From positions 1-48,584 of the forward strand of contig JAKMCX010000116.1 in the NCBI GenBank assembly GCA_022428285.1: DNA of 48,584 nucleotides. Direction: 5' to 3'. The position numbers and the translations under genes were made by a program. The notes beneath the pieces are model-generated. The model saw only the letters and a program-made list of their open reading frames with translations. It was not told where the DNA came from and searched no databases. Below, in pieces: positions 1-8,699 of the stretch; position 1 is the stretch's first letter, and each line of letters opens with the position of its first letter. Origin of the DNA: Flavobacteriales bacterium (GTDB taxonomy: Bacteria; Bacteroidota; Bacteroidia; Flavobacteriales_D; Sanyastnellaceae).

Positions 1-3000
1 CGGTTGGGTTTTGAATCACCGTGCCATCGTGCTTCACACAGATGTGGTCTAAGAAGAACTGTTGTCCACCGACTTCCAGCTTTTGCACGTTTCCGGTCAG
101 CAACACCGTGCCGGTTTGATAGCCGGGGTAGGCCGAGGTGGTGACCGACATGGTCACGCCAGGGGCCACGGCAGCCGGCATGGTCTCCAGCTCGCCGGTG
201 AGCAGGGCGTGTCCATTGACCTGAAGGTTCTCGATTCCGGCTCCGTCAAAGAACACAAAGCTGACTTCGTTCACGTTCGGAAAGGCCGACATGTCATAGA
301 CTGCCAGGATGTTGCTGGTGGTCAACACTTGCCCCGATCCTACCGTGGGAAGGGCTGGAGTCACAGCGGCCGACCCATAGGTGGCGCCAAACCCGTCAAA
401 GAACATTTCAAATCCGAGTTGGATGTTGTCTTCACTGGCGATGTAAGTGCCGGGTGTGCTCGGTGGAAGTGCGCCCGCGGTCAACAAGTCATGTGAGAAC
501 ACCGCATCACACGTCGTGTCCACATAGGCGGAGGGAGGCACGATGACGATGCCTGGAATGAAGATGTCCGCCGTGATGATGCCAGATAAGACCGTTCCAG
601 AGGGGAAGTTCACAAGGGTTGCACCATTCAGGCTGAGTTGTATGCTGGAGTTGTCTATGACTCCAAAACAATCGAGATTCCAAGAGAAGGTGTAATGTCC
701 AGGAGCCAAGTTCACGCTACCGGTGCTCGAGAAGGGGACGTTTGATCCTGCAGGGCCTTCGGGCATCATGCCGGTGGCAACGACATTTCCGCCGGCATCG
801 GTGATGCTCCATGGACCGGAACTGTCACCATATCCGTCATAGTAGTCGAGCACAAGTTCTTCGGTAGAACCTTCGGGCGCATTGGGCGAAAGCTCCGCGT
901 CGGTCAAGAGGGCCTGACCTACAAACTCAAAGGGCGTCCATTCACTCATGGGGAAGGCGTCTTCCTCCTCAAAAAGCGGAGCCGTGTTGAAGACCTCCAG
1001 GGTCGCTTGGGTGAGGTAATTAAAGTTGTTGGGGCAAGCATGACCGCTCTCCGCAAGGGGGAGGGACGTGCTGCCTGTCAAGGCGAAACTGGCAGCACCC
1101 AAAATTCCATTGTCGTACACAGAGATTTCTTCTCCATCTGCGATGTTGTTTGGCAGGCAATTGTCTGGCCCAGTTGTGAAGAATGAAGAGCCACCGGGCC
1201 CTGCTGTGCCGCTGAGGTTCCATGAATTAAAACCAGCGCCAGCGAGAATTGGGCCGATGGGGATGAGGTCCGCAAAAGCCGGTTCCAATCCTTCAGAACT
1301 GGGATTGAAGCCCAGGTAGGTATCACCCGGGATGTAGGTATCGCCTGGGATATAGGTATCGCCGGGGATATAGGTGTCACCTGGAATCAATGCCGAGGCC
1401 AATTGAACCTGGGGCGTTCCGCTGACCACGATGGCATTGGGGCCTGCTTCTTGGGCTGCAGCCTGCCAGTCTTGTGTGCCATCACCTTCGATGTAGGTTA
1501 TGGGATGGGTCAATTGGGCTTCGAGAAGCCCAAAGCAAGAGGCTTGGTAACTCCCAACGAAGCTGTTTACGGTTTGAGAGGCGACGGATTGAGAAAAGTC
1601 TTCACCTTGGAGAAAGGCCGAAAGAAAAGACGCAGCATCATTGCTGCCGGGAAAGGCAGAGTTGAAGACCATCACTTGTGTGGTGGACGTGATCGATTCA
1701 GGCAAGCCATCGGTTTCCATCGAACAATTGGCCGAATTGAAGGCGAGTTCTGGAATCAAGTCCGTGGCCCAATCCAATGGAATCGGGCCAATACTGAGGC
1801 AGGACTCGCTGTCGCAGACTTCGTAACAGGGGACCGTTTCTCCCTCTTCATAAACCTTCAAGCAGGCCTGCTTGAACAATGTGAATCCAGAGAAACACTT
1901 GATGTAAGACACAGGAAGTCCATCCAAGTCCAAGGGGATGGTCGTCCCATCGCTAAAGCACAATTCCGCATCGTACTGCGCTTCATCGAGTGAAAACAAA
2001 TTCATATCGATGGTGATCGCCGCACGGGTGCCTGAAATTCCACCCCAGCAACCTTGTCCGCAATACAGCCAGAGGTTCAGATCGAACGGTCCGATGCCGC
2101 AAGGTGTGGGGTCGCATACATCAACCGTGAGGGCAGTACTGATGGTCGATGAGGTGCCCATGTCCCACACACAGTATCGGGTTAAAGCGATGGTATAGGT
2201 CCCCGGGGTGGCATAGGAGTGAATGGGGGGGCTATTGAGGCCGACTCCTGAAACAGCGGCAGAACCATCGCCGAAATCCCATGAGTAATGCACTTGCGCC
2301 GGAGGCGTAATGCCCCCCGAGGCTTGCACATCCACGTCGAGGCAATTGACCGTAGAGTTGATGGCATTGGGCAGAGAGCACATTGGGGTGCTGAGTACCC
2401 CGCAGTCGAGCGTGTCCAAGGAAATGATGGACGAAGCGATAGAGTCCTGGAAAAGAGACAGCCCCGCCACTATGGGGTCCGGAATAGAAAATTCAGAGAG
2501 GCCGAGGGGAGCGGTGACCTCATTGATGTTGACCACTTCACAGGGCCCAAAACTACCGGTCATATTTGTGGGGATAATGTCCAAGTCGAACCGGTTCGGT
2601 GAAATGCTGCGCTCACGGTACCCCGTCAACAAGAGGTCAATATTGGGGTCATTGCCCGCCTCAAGCGTGAGCATTTCGGGGTGGTAGACAAAGGGCTGCC
2701 AGCGGTCCTGAGGAAACGGTGCGTAGGCCCAGTTGTTGACCGTCTCTCCTGCCGCCTTGGAAGGGATGCGAAAGGCTATCATGTCACCCAGACTTAGTCC
2801 GGTATCATTGATTGTCCCTGTGAACCGGAATGGAATGTTGCCCAGTTGAGAACCGGAAGCGTCCGTCCAGGGGTGCTCATGGAGGTATCCTCCCAGCACA
2901 AATCCAGCATCACCATCAGCTTCAAGGTCAAAAGCCTTGATGATTTCCATTTGACTTTGCGGCACCGTCACATCAATGGAATAGCCCGATATGAGCGTGC

Positions 3001-3952
3001 CTGTGTTTGGATCCAAAGTGGACAGGGACATTTTTTGGTCTTTGAGGTGGTTCATGGCCAACAGCAAAGGCTGATTGGGACTGCCGAGAATATCGGCTGC
3101 AACCACGCCGTCGTCTTGAGGCGTTCCTGCGGATTCCCAGTAGTTCTTGCCCCATGCATAGCTTCCGTCGTATTGGATTTTCGCCACCAGGGCCCCTTGC
3201 TCATTTTGGCTGTTGATCCCAAATTGGTTGGAGGAACCAATGACCAGCATGCCCGAACCGTCATTGACCACCTTCCCCAAAAAGTCGTAATCGTTCCCGC
3301 CATCCGGAGAGTCAAACTCCAAAGCTCCTTGGAAGCTGAAGCCTGATGGTCCAATCAAGGACCGGACATACAGACCTTTATGCCCGCCGGCCGTAGCTGT
3401 GACGTCACCTGTCCATCCTGCACATGCGATGTGCATTTGGTTCTGAAAACTGTAGAAGTCCAAGCCCAACAACCGGGAGTCCAGAGGGACTTGCGGATTG
3501 CTGCCATTGAGCAAGTAGAAATCAATCAGGTTGCCGCTTCCAGCGTCGACAATCATCATGACGCCACGGTCGCTAAAAGTGCCTGAAGTCGACAAACGGA
3601 CATGCCCGACTGCTGCGATGCTTTGCCCGTTGGTTCCCGGCACCACTTTCATGTCTGAAATGCGCATCAGGAAACCGAAGAAATACTGTTGTTGCCAAAG
3701 CAGGGTCCCGTCGTCTTTTTGACGGATGAGAATGCTGGTCCCTTCTGGAGTGCTGCTTGTGGCTCCAGATGACCCGGAACCAAGGTTGTAATGAGACACT
3801 GCTGCGACCACGCGCTCGGTACCCCAATTGGCATCCACGAGGATGTGGCTGTGATCGAGGTGATCGGGGTGGTGATAAGCCCACTCTTGTTGAGCAGTGA
3901 GTATAAAGCAAGAGCAGAAGGCGAAGAGGAGGTGTATCCTCTTGAAAATCAT
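1..3952 (-). CDS. Giant secreted PKD-domain protein (3' end outside window)
   Basis: One uninterrupted reading frame runs from the ATG at 3952 to the window edge, about 1317 residues without a stop, so the C-terminus is missing. An in-frame ATG at 3964 is an alternative start. The first ~22 residues (MIFKRIHLLFAFCSCF...) form a signal peptide. Residues ~30-430 are repetitive, beta-rich and propeller-like, in the style of cell-surface SBBP repeats. A PKD domain sits at ~520-605 (YSWDFGDGS ... YATPGTYTI), followed by a Cys-rich segment, a tandem IPGDTY repeat at ~854-878 and a region at ~1030-1065 (DYYDGYGDSSGPWSI) resembling one in the protease at the other window end. By analogy with large Bacteroidota PKD proteins, a T9SS sorting domain is expected beyond the edge (inference). 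Surface adhesion or a structural role is plausible; no catalytic motif is visible. Confidence 0.85.
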   Translation of the reverse strand, partial: MIFKRIHLLFAFCSCFILTAQQEWAYHHPDHLDHSHILVDANWGTERVVAAVSHYNLGSGSSGATSSTPEGTSILIRQKDDGTLLWQQQYFFGFLMRISDMKVVPGTNGQSIAAVGHVRLSTSGTFSDRGVMMIVDAGSGNLIDFYLLNGSNPQVPLDSRLLGLDFYSFQNQMHIACAGWTGDVTATAGGHKGLYVRSLIGPSGFSFQGALEFDSPDGGNDYDFLGKVVNDGSGMLVIGSSNQFGINSQNEQGALVAKIQYDGSYAWGKNYWESAGTPQDDGVVAADILGSPNQPLLLAMNHLKDQKMSLSTLDPNTGTLISGYSIDVTVPQSQMEIIKAFDLEADGDAGFVLGGYLHEHPWTDASGSQLGNIPFRFTGTINDTGLSLGDMIAFRIPSKAAGETVNNWAYAPFPQDRWQPFVYHPEMLTLEAGNDPNIDLLLTGYRERSISPNRFDLDIIPTNMTGSFGPCEVVNINEVTAPLGLSEFSIPDPIVAGLSLFQDSIASSIISLDTLDCGVLSTPMCSLPNAINSTVNCLDVDVQASGGITPPAQVHYSWDFGDGSAAVSGVGLNSPPIHSYATPGTYTIALTRYCVWDMGTSSTISTALTVDVCDPTPCGIGPFDLNLWLYCGQGCWGGISGTRAAITIDMNLFSLDEAQYDAELCFSDGTTIPLDLDGLPVSYIKCFSGFTLFKQACLKVYEEGETVPCYEVCDSESCLSIGPIPLDWATDLIPELAFNSANCSMETDGLPESITSTTQVMVFNSAFPGSNDAASFLSAFLQGEDFSQSVASQTVNSFVGSYQASCFGLLEAQLTHPITYIEGDGTQDWQAAAQEAGPNAIVVSGTPQVQLASALIPGDTYIPGDTYIPGDTYIPGDTYLGFNPSSEGLEPAFADLIPIGPILAGAGFNSWNLSGTAGPGGSSFFTTGPDNCLPNNIADGEEISVYDNGILGAASFALTGSTSLPLAESGHACPNNFNYLTQATLEVFNTAPLFEEEDAFPMSEWTPFEFVGQALLTDAELSPNAPEGSTEELVLDYYDGYGDSSGPWSITDAGGNVVATGMMPEGPAGSNVPFSSTGSVNLAPGHYTFSWNLDCFGVIDNSSIQLSLNGATLVNFPSGTVLSGIITADIFIPGIVIVPPSAYVDTTCDAVFSHDLLTAGALPPSTPGTYIASEDNIQLGFEMFFDGFGATYGSAAVTPALPTVGSGQVLTTSNILAVYDMSAFPNVNEVSFVFFDGAGIENLQVNGHALLTGELETMPAAVAPGVTMSVTTSAYPGYQTGTVLLTGNVQKLEVGGQQFFLDHICVKHDGTVIQNPT
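1319..1390 (-). repeat. Tandem 18-bp repeat coding for IPGDTY units
   Basis: Four adjacent 18-bp units (boundaries about 1319, 1337, 1355 and 1373) lie in frame inside the giant secreted protein and encode IPGDTY four times in a row. The copies differ at synonymous positions (for example cacccggga, cgcctggga, cgccgggga). This suggests selection on the peptide rather than a very recent slippage event. The flanking protein is not repetitive. Confidence 0.85.
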
Positions 3953-4127
3953 ATAATAAGGCATGGCAATAGGTGGTTTTCAGAAGGTCGTGATGGCGTT
4001 GTATAAACTCAAAAGACCTAGATGGATTGGGGTATAATCAGTCTTTTTGACCGGCATTCGTTCACTGGATGGGACAATTCCATCCTCTAAATGTGTAGGA
4101 ATAGCCTGACAGAGTCGGTGTCGAATG

Positions 4128-4143
4128 TCATCCGCACGGATGA
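4128..4143. repeat. Perfect inverted repeat downstream of the fatty acid transporter
   Basis: TCATCCG-CA-CGGATGA is a perfect 7-bp-arm palindrome 18 bases past the transporter stop codon, in the 209-base gap before the giant gene. No run of T follows on either strand, so a classical intrinsic terminator is not supported. It may be a weak terminator or a protein site. The rest of the gap shows no ORF and no clear promoter. Confidence 0.4.
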
Positions 4144-4161
4144 TTCCGGTCAAGACCAACT

Positions 4162-5523
4162 TTAGAGAAGGGCGGTCAGCAGCAGGCAGACGGCAAGGCC
4201 TGCACCCAAGAAGCGGACGGTGTAGGGCAAGATGTCCTTGGCGGCCAATCCGGTTATGCCCAGCAAGGGAAGCGCCCAAAACGGCTGAAGCATGTTGGTG
4301 ATTTCGTCGCCATAGGCCATGGCGAGTATGGTGCGGTCGAGTGGCACACCCAAGTCCAGCGCCGCCCGGATGAGCAACGGCCCTTGGACAGCCCACTGTC
4401 CTCCACCACTCGGTACAAACACATTGACAATGCCTGCCGAGAGCACCGTCCATAGTTCAAAAGTCTCGGGGGTTGACAGCCGCACCATGGCCATAGAGAG
4501 GGATTCCACCAAGCCTGTACCCGACATGATGCCCATGATGCCGAAGTAGAGGGGGAATTGAATCAGGATGCCTGAAGTGCCTCCTATGGCTGAATCTATC
4601 GCTCGGAGGAACCGTTTCAGACTGCCGTGGAGCAAGAATGCCAGGCCGAGAAGGGTTTGGTTCGTCCAGTCCGGGTCGATGAACCCCAAACGGGCCGCAT
4701 CGGGGTGGGACAAGGCTGACCGTCCAGCCAAGACCAGCAAAAGCACACCGAAGAGGGTGGGCAGGATGCGCAAGTGAGGAGCGAGTGGAGTTTTGGGGAG
4801 CGGCGCTTCGGTGGGTGGCAGGTTTGGACCCTGCAGGGCTTTCTTGTCTTGCTTGCGGCCGAGCAAATAAGCCGTCACTGCGATGGTGACCATAAGGGCA
4901 CCCGTGACCACGAAGTTGTGGACCGAGAAAACCGTGAGGCCCAACGGCAGGGTGTCCGGTAAGGCCGCAGCTGGAATTCCGGCTATTTCCGCCAAATCGG
5001 CGAAGTGACCTTGCTCGGCGACCTTGATGGGGGCCGAGCCACTCAGCCCGCCGTGCCACACCATCAGCCCGCTGTATCCCGCTGCACCTATGAGACCGTA
5101 GTGCAGGGGCAAGCCACGAGATTGGGCGCGTTCTCCCACTTTTCTGGCCAACACCGCACCGACGATCAGGCCGAGCCCCCAATTGATCCATCCAGCAAGA
5201 CAGGCCACGACCGCCACAGTAGCAGCGGCCCTGGCGTTGGTGGTGCCCGTCATGTCCACTGCCTTGCCGATGATGCGGTCGACGGTGGGGGTAAGGGCCA
5301 AGGCGTGACCAAGCACCAGCATGAAAGCCGCTTGGAATGCAAAAACAAGCAAGGGCCGGTTCCACAAGCCGTCGCGCCACGAGGTGGCCACGGTGTCGAT
5401 GTCAGCCCCCAAAAACAGCGCCGCCACCGCCGTAACGGCCGTGAGACCGAGGGCGATGGCGAGCGGTGATGGTACCCAAGCGAAACGGTCCGCTTGAGGC
5501 TGTGCTTCGGAAGCCGCTTTCAT
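4162..5523 (-). CDS. atoE: Short-chain fatty acid transporter, AtoE family
   Basis: A 453-residue polytopic inner-membrane protein matching the short-chain fatty acid transporter family (AtoE, SCFA_trans). These proteins are thought to import acetoacetate or butyrate-like acids. Family-typical segments are visible: a GWINWGLGLIVG helix near residue 120, a long hydrophobic core with about 12 helices, and a VPSGGGQWAVQGPL motif near residue 380. The ATG at 5523 is chosen because it lies 11 bases after the stop of the DUF3127 gene. The frame stays open further upstream (to 5634) but that part would overlap the DUF3127 gene and lacks membrane character. It is the last gene of a group with purE, the flavin reductase and DUF3127. 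The substrate is inferred from family only. Confidence 0.85.
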   Translation of the reverse strand: MKAASEAQPQADRFAWVPSPLAIALGLTAVTAVAALFLGADIDTVATSWRDGLWNRPLLVFAFQAAFMLVLGHALALTPTVDRIIGKAVDMTGTTNARAAATVAVVACLAGWINWGLGLIVGAVLARKVGERAQSRGLPLHYGLIGAAGYSGLMVWHGGLSGSAPIKVAEQGHFADLAEIAGIPAAALPDTLPLGLTVFSVHNFVVTGALMVTIAVTAYLLGRKQDKKALQGPNLPPTEAPLPKTPLAPHLRILPTLFGVLLLVLAGRSALSHPDAARLGFIDPDWTNQTLLGLAFLLHGSLKRFLRAIDSAIGGTSGILIQFPLYFGIMGIMSGTGLVESLSMAMVRLSTPETFELWTVLSAGIVNVFVPSGGGQWAVQGPLLIRAALDLGVPLDRTILAMAYGDEITNMLQPFWALPLLGITGLAAKDILPYTVRFLGAGLAVCLLLTALL

Positions 5524-5533
5524 GCGGCTTACG

Positions 5534-5926
5534 TCAGAATGGGAGGTCGTCGTCCGAGGCCGCTGGAGTGCCAGGGTTGAATGCTGGGGCAGCAGGGATG
5601 TCAGCAGTAGTTGCGACAGGCTCAGCCTGTCCACCGTCGCCGCCAGAAGGAGCGTCAGCCCCCATCTTCTCTACGCGCCATGCGTTCAAATCGACATAGT
5701 AGCGGTCGTTGTATTCACGGCCGCGGACGTCAAATTTGACCAGCACTTGGTCGCCTTCTTTGATTTGTCCCAATTGGTCAGACTTCTCCTTCAGCGCGGA
5801 AAACTTGACATCGGAGGGGTACTGCTCTGCAGTGGTCACAACGAACTCGCGCTTGTAGAACTCGCTCGTATCGGACTTCCAAACGTCGAACAGACGCTTG
5901 ACAGTCCCTTTCATCTCATAACTCAT
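5534..5926 (-). CDS. DUF3127 protein with SSB-like acidic tail
   Basis: A 130-residue protein matching DUF3127, a small beta-barrel domain found almost only in Bacteroidota and often described as a possible single-strand-binding-like protein. The domain fills residues 1-85 (KRLFDVWKSDTSEFYKREF, VTTAEQYPSDVKF, VKFDVRGREY, YYVDLNAWRVEK). It is followed by a low-complexity Ala/Gly/Pro/Glu linker and ends in DDDLPF, which closely resembles the partner-binding tip of bacterial SSB (DDDIPF). The ATG at 5926 avoids overlap with the flavin reductase gene ending at 5952; an ATG four codons later is possible. The molecular function is unproven. Confidence 0.8.
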   Translation of the reverse strand: MSYEMKGTVKRLFDVWKSDTSEFYKREFVVTTAEQYPSDVKFSALKEKSDQLGQIKEGDQVLVKFDVRGREYNDRYYVDLNAWRVEKMGADAPSGGDGGQAEPVATTADIPAAPAFNPGTPAASDDDLPF

Positions 5927-5951
5927 AGCACAAATATCGCCTCTTCGACCG

Positions 5952-6851
5952 TCAACCAGGGTTGTACGCAAGCAAGGTCATCCACGCCCCGTCCACATCG
6001 GCCTGTTCAAGCCGCCTCCCGGCCTCTTCAAACAAGGCTTTTTCCAGTCCTGCGGCATCGTCTTCGTGCTCCATAAAGACTTCGGAAAGCTCGAGCAGCT
6101 TGTGCTCATTGACGTCGGTTTCATCCGGAAGGGCATGGGCGGAACCGAGCAGTGCCAGCTGGTTGGCGTTGAGCATCCCTGCACCAAGTATTTCCGCAGG
6201 AATCGCGTCAACGCCGATCCCCAGCCCGCCGACCGACGGTTTGGGCAGCTCAAACAAGGCGTCTCCCGAGGCCCGCACGTAGTAATTCCCTCCACACCGG
6301 CCGACCAAGTCCAGGGCATGGGCTTCGGGCTTTCCGGCGGCGTCCAAAACATCTTCAGCGATGTGCACGCGAAGAACTTCGCACACCAGCATGTGTCCGG
6401 CACCCGGTCCTTGTCCCAACTCTACGATTTGAGTCACTTTGCATTCAAAGGCCACCGGGGCTTCTGCTACCCGCGCAGGGGAGACGGCTTCGCAGTCTGC
6501 TGGGGTAAATCCAGCCTTGGCGAATTCGTCCACGTCGGCGGGGTAATCGCTGCTGCTCAATGAGGCCCCTTGAACCATGTCATGGTCCACGAGGTTCACG
6601 ACGATTTCCATGTTCTCCCGGGCATTGGCAAGGGTGTCCTTGACCGTCCCGTCCCGTCCCCTGAGGGTGGGGCCAACCACCATCACCGGGGGGTCGATGG
6701 AGAAAACATTGAAGTAGCTAAACGGTGCGAGGTTGCGGTTGCCGTCAGCATCTACCGTACTGGCCAGTGCGATGGGCCTCGGGGCAACGGTGCCCACGAG
6801 CATGGCGTAGCGTTCCTTGACGGGGTAGTCGGACGGGTTCAGCGTCCTCAT
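5952..6851 (-). CDS. Flavin reductase family protein
   Basis: A 299-residue protein with an N-terminal flavin-reductase-like split-barrel FMN-binding domain (DIM6/NTAB type). The family signature VAPRPIALASTVDADGN is at residues ~20-36, followed by LAPFSYFNVFSIDPP and later GRCGGNYYVR. The C-terminal ~90 residues are helical and charged. The reaction (NAD(P)H-dependent flavin reduction, or FMN-dependent redox chemistry) is inferred from family. The start at 6851 matches the usual family N-terminus (MRTLNPSDYPV). An ATG at 6869 overlapping the purE stop as ATGA would add six residues and suggests translational coupling. The much longer open frame upstream is antisense noise within purE. Confidence 0.8.
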   Translation of the reverse strand: MRTLNPSDYPVKERYAMLVGTVAPRPIALASTVDADGNRNLAPFSYFNVFSIDPPVMVVGPTLRGRDGTVKDTLANARENMEIVVNLVDHDMVQGASLSSSDYPADVDEFAKAGFTPADCEAVSPARVAEAPVAFECKVTQIVELGQGPGAGHMLVCEVLRVHIAEDVLDAAGKPEAHALDLVGRCGGNYYVRASGDALFELPKPSVGGLGIGVDAIPAEILGAGMLNANQLALLGSAHALPDETDVNEHKLLELSEVFMEHEDDAAGLEKALFEEAGRRLEQADVDGAWMTLLAYNPG

Positions 6852-6865
6852 GGTGCGTCCCGCGC

Positions 6866-7372
6866 TCATCCTTTTTGGATCTGACGGCCCTTGGCTTCCA
6901 CGGCATCCACGGTGCCCATCACCTTGTCGCGCAGCCCCTCGGCATAGGCATCGAGGCGCTCGGCGAGGGGGGTGTTGGACGAAGAGAGGATGCGCGCAGC
7001 CAGCAGTCCCGCATTGCGTCCCCCATCCAATGCCACGGTGGCCACTGGAATGCCAGAAGGCATTTGAAGGATGCTCAGGATGCTGTCCCAACCGTCTATG
7101 CTGTTGCTGCTTTTGACAGGAACCCCAACGACGGGGAGGCTCGTCAAAGAGGCCACCATGCCTGGAAGGTGCGCTGCACCTCCTGCTCCGGCTACGATCA
7201 CCCCGATTCCACGGTCTCGAGCAGACCGGGCGTACTCGACCATGCGGTCGGGTGTGCGGTGCGCACTCACAACGGTCATCTCATGTTCTACGCCGAGTTC
7301 CGTGAGGATTTCAGCGGTTTGTTCGAGAATGGGCAAGTCACTTTTGCTGCCCATGATGATGCCCACTTTCAT
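6866..7372 (-). CDS. purE: N5-carboxyaminoimidazole ribonucleotide mutase PurE
   Basis: A 168-residue class I PurE, which converts N5-CAIR to CAIR in de novo purine synthesis. Diagnostic motifs are present: MGSKSDLP at residues ~7-14, VVSAHRTPDRM near 35-45 with the catalytic His, and AGAGGAAHLPGMVASLT near 62-78. Length is normal. The usual partner purK is not next to it. The ATG at 7372 is chosen because MKVGIIMGSKSD is the family start, and it leaves a consensus promoter element ending only four bases upstream. The next gene overlaps or abuts its stop. Confidence 0.95.
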   Translation of the reverse strand: MKVGIIMGSKSDLPILEQTAEILTELGVEHEMTVVSAHRTPDRMVEYARSARDRGIGVIVAGAGGAAHLPGMVASLTSLPVVGVPVKSSNSIDGWDSILSILQMPSGIPVATVALDGGRNAGLLAARILSSSNTPLAERLDAYAEGLRDKVMGTVDAVEAKGRQIQKG

Positions 7373-7376
7373 GGCG

Positions 7377-7384
7377 CAAAGATA
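7377..7384 (-). promoter_or_regulatory. Promoter -7 element of purE (possible leaderless transcript)
   Basis: On the minus strand TATCTTTG, followed by CGCC, matches the Bacteroidota sigma-A -7 consensus TAnnTTTG. It ends four bases before the purE ATG, so initiation at the usual distance would fall at or next to the start codon. Confidence 0.6.
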
Positions 7385-7424
7385 CAAGGGAGCCGAGGCT
7401 TGATGGTTGCGGTGTCGATCCGGC

Positions 7425-8699
7425 TCAGGCGAGGATGGACACCACGCAAGCCGTCAGCAGGCAGGCCACCGTTCCGCCGAGCAAAGCGCGGAAGCCGAGC
7501 TTGGCCAATTCTCCGCGTCGGGAGGGCGCAAGCACTCCGATTCCACCAACCTGAATGCCGATGGAAGCGAAGTTGGCAAACCCGCACAGAACGTAGGTGG
7601 CGATCAAGACGCTGCGCTCATTGACGAAGTCACCCGCTTCCTTCATGTTCATGAGGGTCACGTAGGCGTAGAATTCGTTGATGACGGTTTTTTCGCCCAA
7701 GAGCTGGCCCACGAGCAAGGCGTCTTGCATCGGTACCCCGACCAGCCAGGCGATGGGGGCACCCAAATACCCCAAGAGGAATTCCAAGCTCAGGTCGTCA
7801 AATCGGGTCGTGGCGGCAATGGTGTCGTTGATGCCGGTCCAGCTGCCCATCCAAGCCAGTATGTCGTTGCTCATGTAAACCAGCGCCGTGAACACCAGGA
7901 GCATGACCCCCACGTTGGCAGCGAGGACCAGTCCGTCTCGGGTGCCATTGGTGATGGCTTCCAGAAAGTTCGCGGCATCGGACTTCACCAAACTGACTTT
8001 CTCGGCATTTTGCGGATCCGTCTCCGGCACCAAAAGCTTGGCAGCGGCCACTGCGGCAGGTGCCGAGATCAGGGAAGCGGTCAGCAAGTGGGTGGCGAAA
8101 TAGGCCTGCTTGACGGGGTCATCTCCACCGAGGAAGGCGACATAGGTAGCGAAGACGCTGCCTGCAATGGTGGCCATGCCCCCGGTCATGACCAACATGA
8201 GTTCTGACCGCGTCATGCGGTCCAAGTATGGCCGGATGAGCAGCGGGCTTTCCGTTTGACCGAGAAACACATTTCCGGCCACAGCCAAGCTTTCCGTACC
8301 CGACAGCTTGAGCGTCCGTCGCATCAGCCAAGCAAAACCACGGATGAACAGCGGCAAGATGCCTGCGTGGTGCAAGAGGGCGCTAAAGGCGCTAAAGAAA
8401 ACGATGGTCGGCAGCAAGCGGAACGCAAAATTCTCCAAGCTGACGTCGACTTTGCCCTCCATGCCAAAGCTCCCCAGCAAGAAGTCCGTGCCGCGGTCGG
8501 TGTATCCAATGAGCACCACAAACAGCTCGGCAACATAGGAAAAGGCCTCCTTCACAAAAGGCACCTTCAAGACGAGGATGGCGAGGCCGAATTGAAGGAG
8601 CAGTGCGCCCAAAACGGTGCGCCAAGCCACAGATTTACGATGGGTGGACAGTGCCCACAAGACGGCGGCCAAAAAGGCCATTCCAAAAATGGCCCGCAT
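7425..8699 (-). CDS. nupC: Concentrative nucleoside transporter (CNT/NupC family)
   Basis: A 424-residue inner-membrane protein of the CNT family, which imports nucleosides with H+ or Na+. The two substrate-binding signatures are clear: GQTESPLLIRPYL at ~165-177 and the late segment LIATYVLCGFANFASIGIQ near 365-383, followed by GGIGVLAPSR. Length and helix count (8-10) fit. The start codon overlaps the stop of the upstream bfn gene by one base (TAATG), so the two are probably translationally coupled. Substrate range and coupling ion cannot be read from sequence with confidence. Nucleoside uptake would feed the two deoxynucleoside kinases elsewhere in the window. Confidence 0.92.
   Translation of the reverse strand: MRAIFGMAFLAAVLWALSTHRKSVAWRTVLGALLLQFGLAILVLKVPFVKEAFSYVAELFVVLIGYTDRGTDFLLGSFGMEGKVDVSLENFAFRLLPTIVFFSAFSALLHHAGILPLFIRGFAWLMRRTLKLSGTESLAVAGNVFLGQTESPLLIRPYLDRMTRSELMLVMTGGMATIAGSVFATYVAFLGGDDPVKQAYFATHLLTASLISAPAAVAAAKLLVPETDPQNAEKVSLVKSDAANFLEAITNGTRDGLVLAANVGVMLLVFTALVYMSNDILAWMGSWTGINDTIAATTRFDDLSLEFLLGYLGAPIAWLVGVPMQDALLVGQLLGEKTVINEFYAYVTLMNMKEAGDFVNERSVLIATYVLCGFANFASIGIQVGGIGVLAPSRRGELAKLGFRALLGGTVACLLTACVVSILA

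Noticed and set aside
1319-1390. CRISPR-like array
   Set aside because: The 18-bp repeats have no spacers, stay in frame and encode a peptide repeat; there are no cas genes.
62-3722. Many + strand ORFs (for example 1403-1993 and 2846-3346) over the first 4 kb
   Set aside because: They lie antisense to one continuous minus-strand frame with a signal peptide and PKD domain. Their translations are Arg/Gln/His-rich and low in structure, as expected for shadow frames.
5524-5634. Longer start for the fatty acid transporter
   Set aside because: The extension lies inside the DUF3127 gene and lacks family similarity; the ATG at 5523 follows the DUF3127 stop closely.
6852-7091. N-terminal extension of the flavin reductase frame
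   Set aside because: The extra residues are antisense-like Cys/Arg/His-rich sequence inside purE; the family N-terminus begins at 6851.
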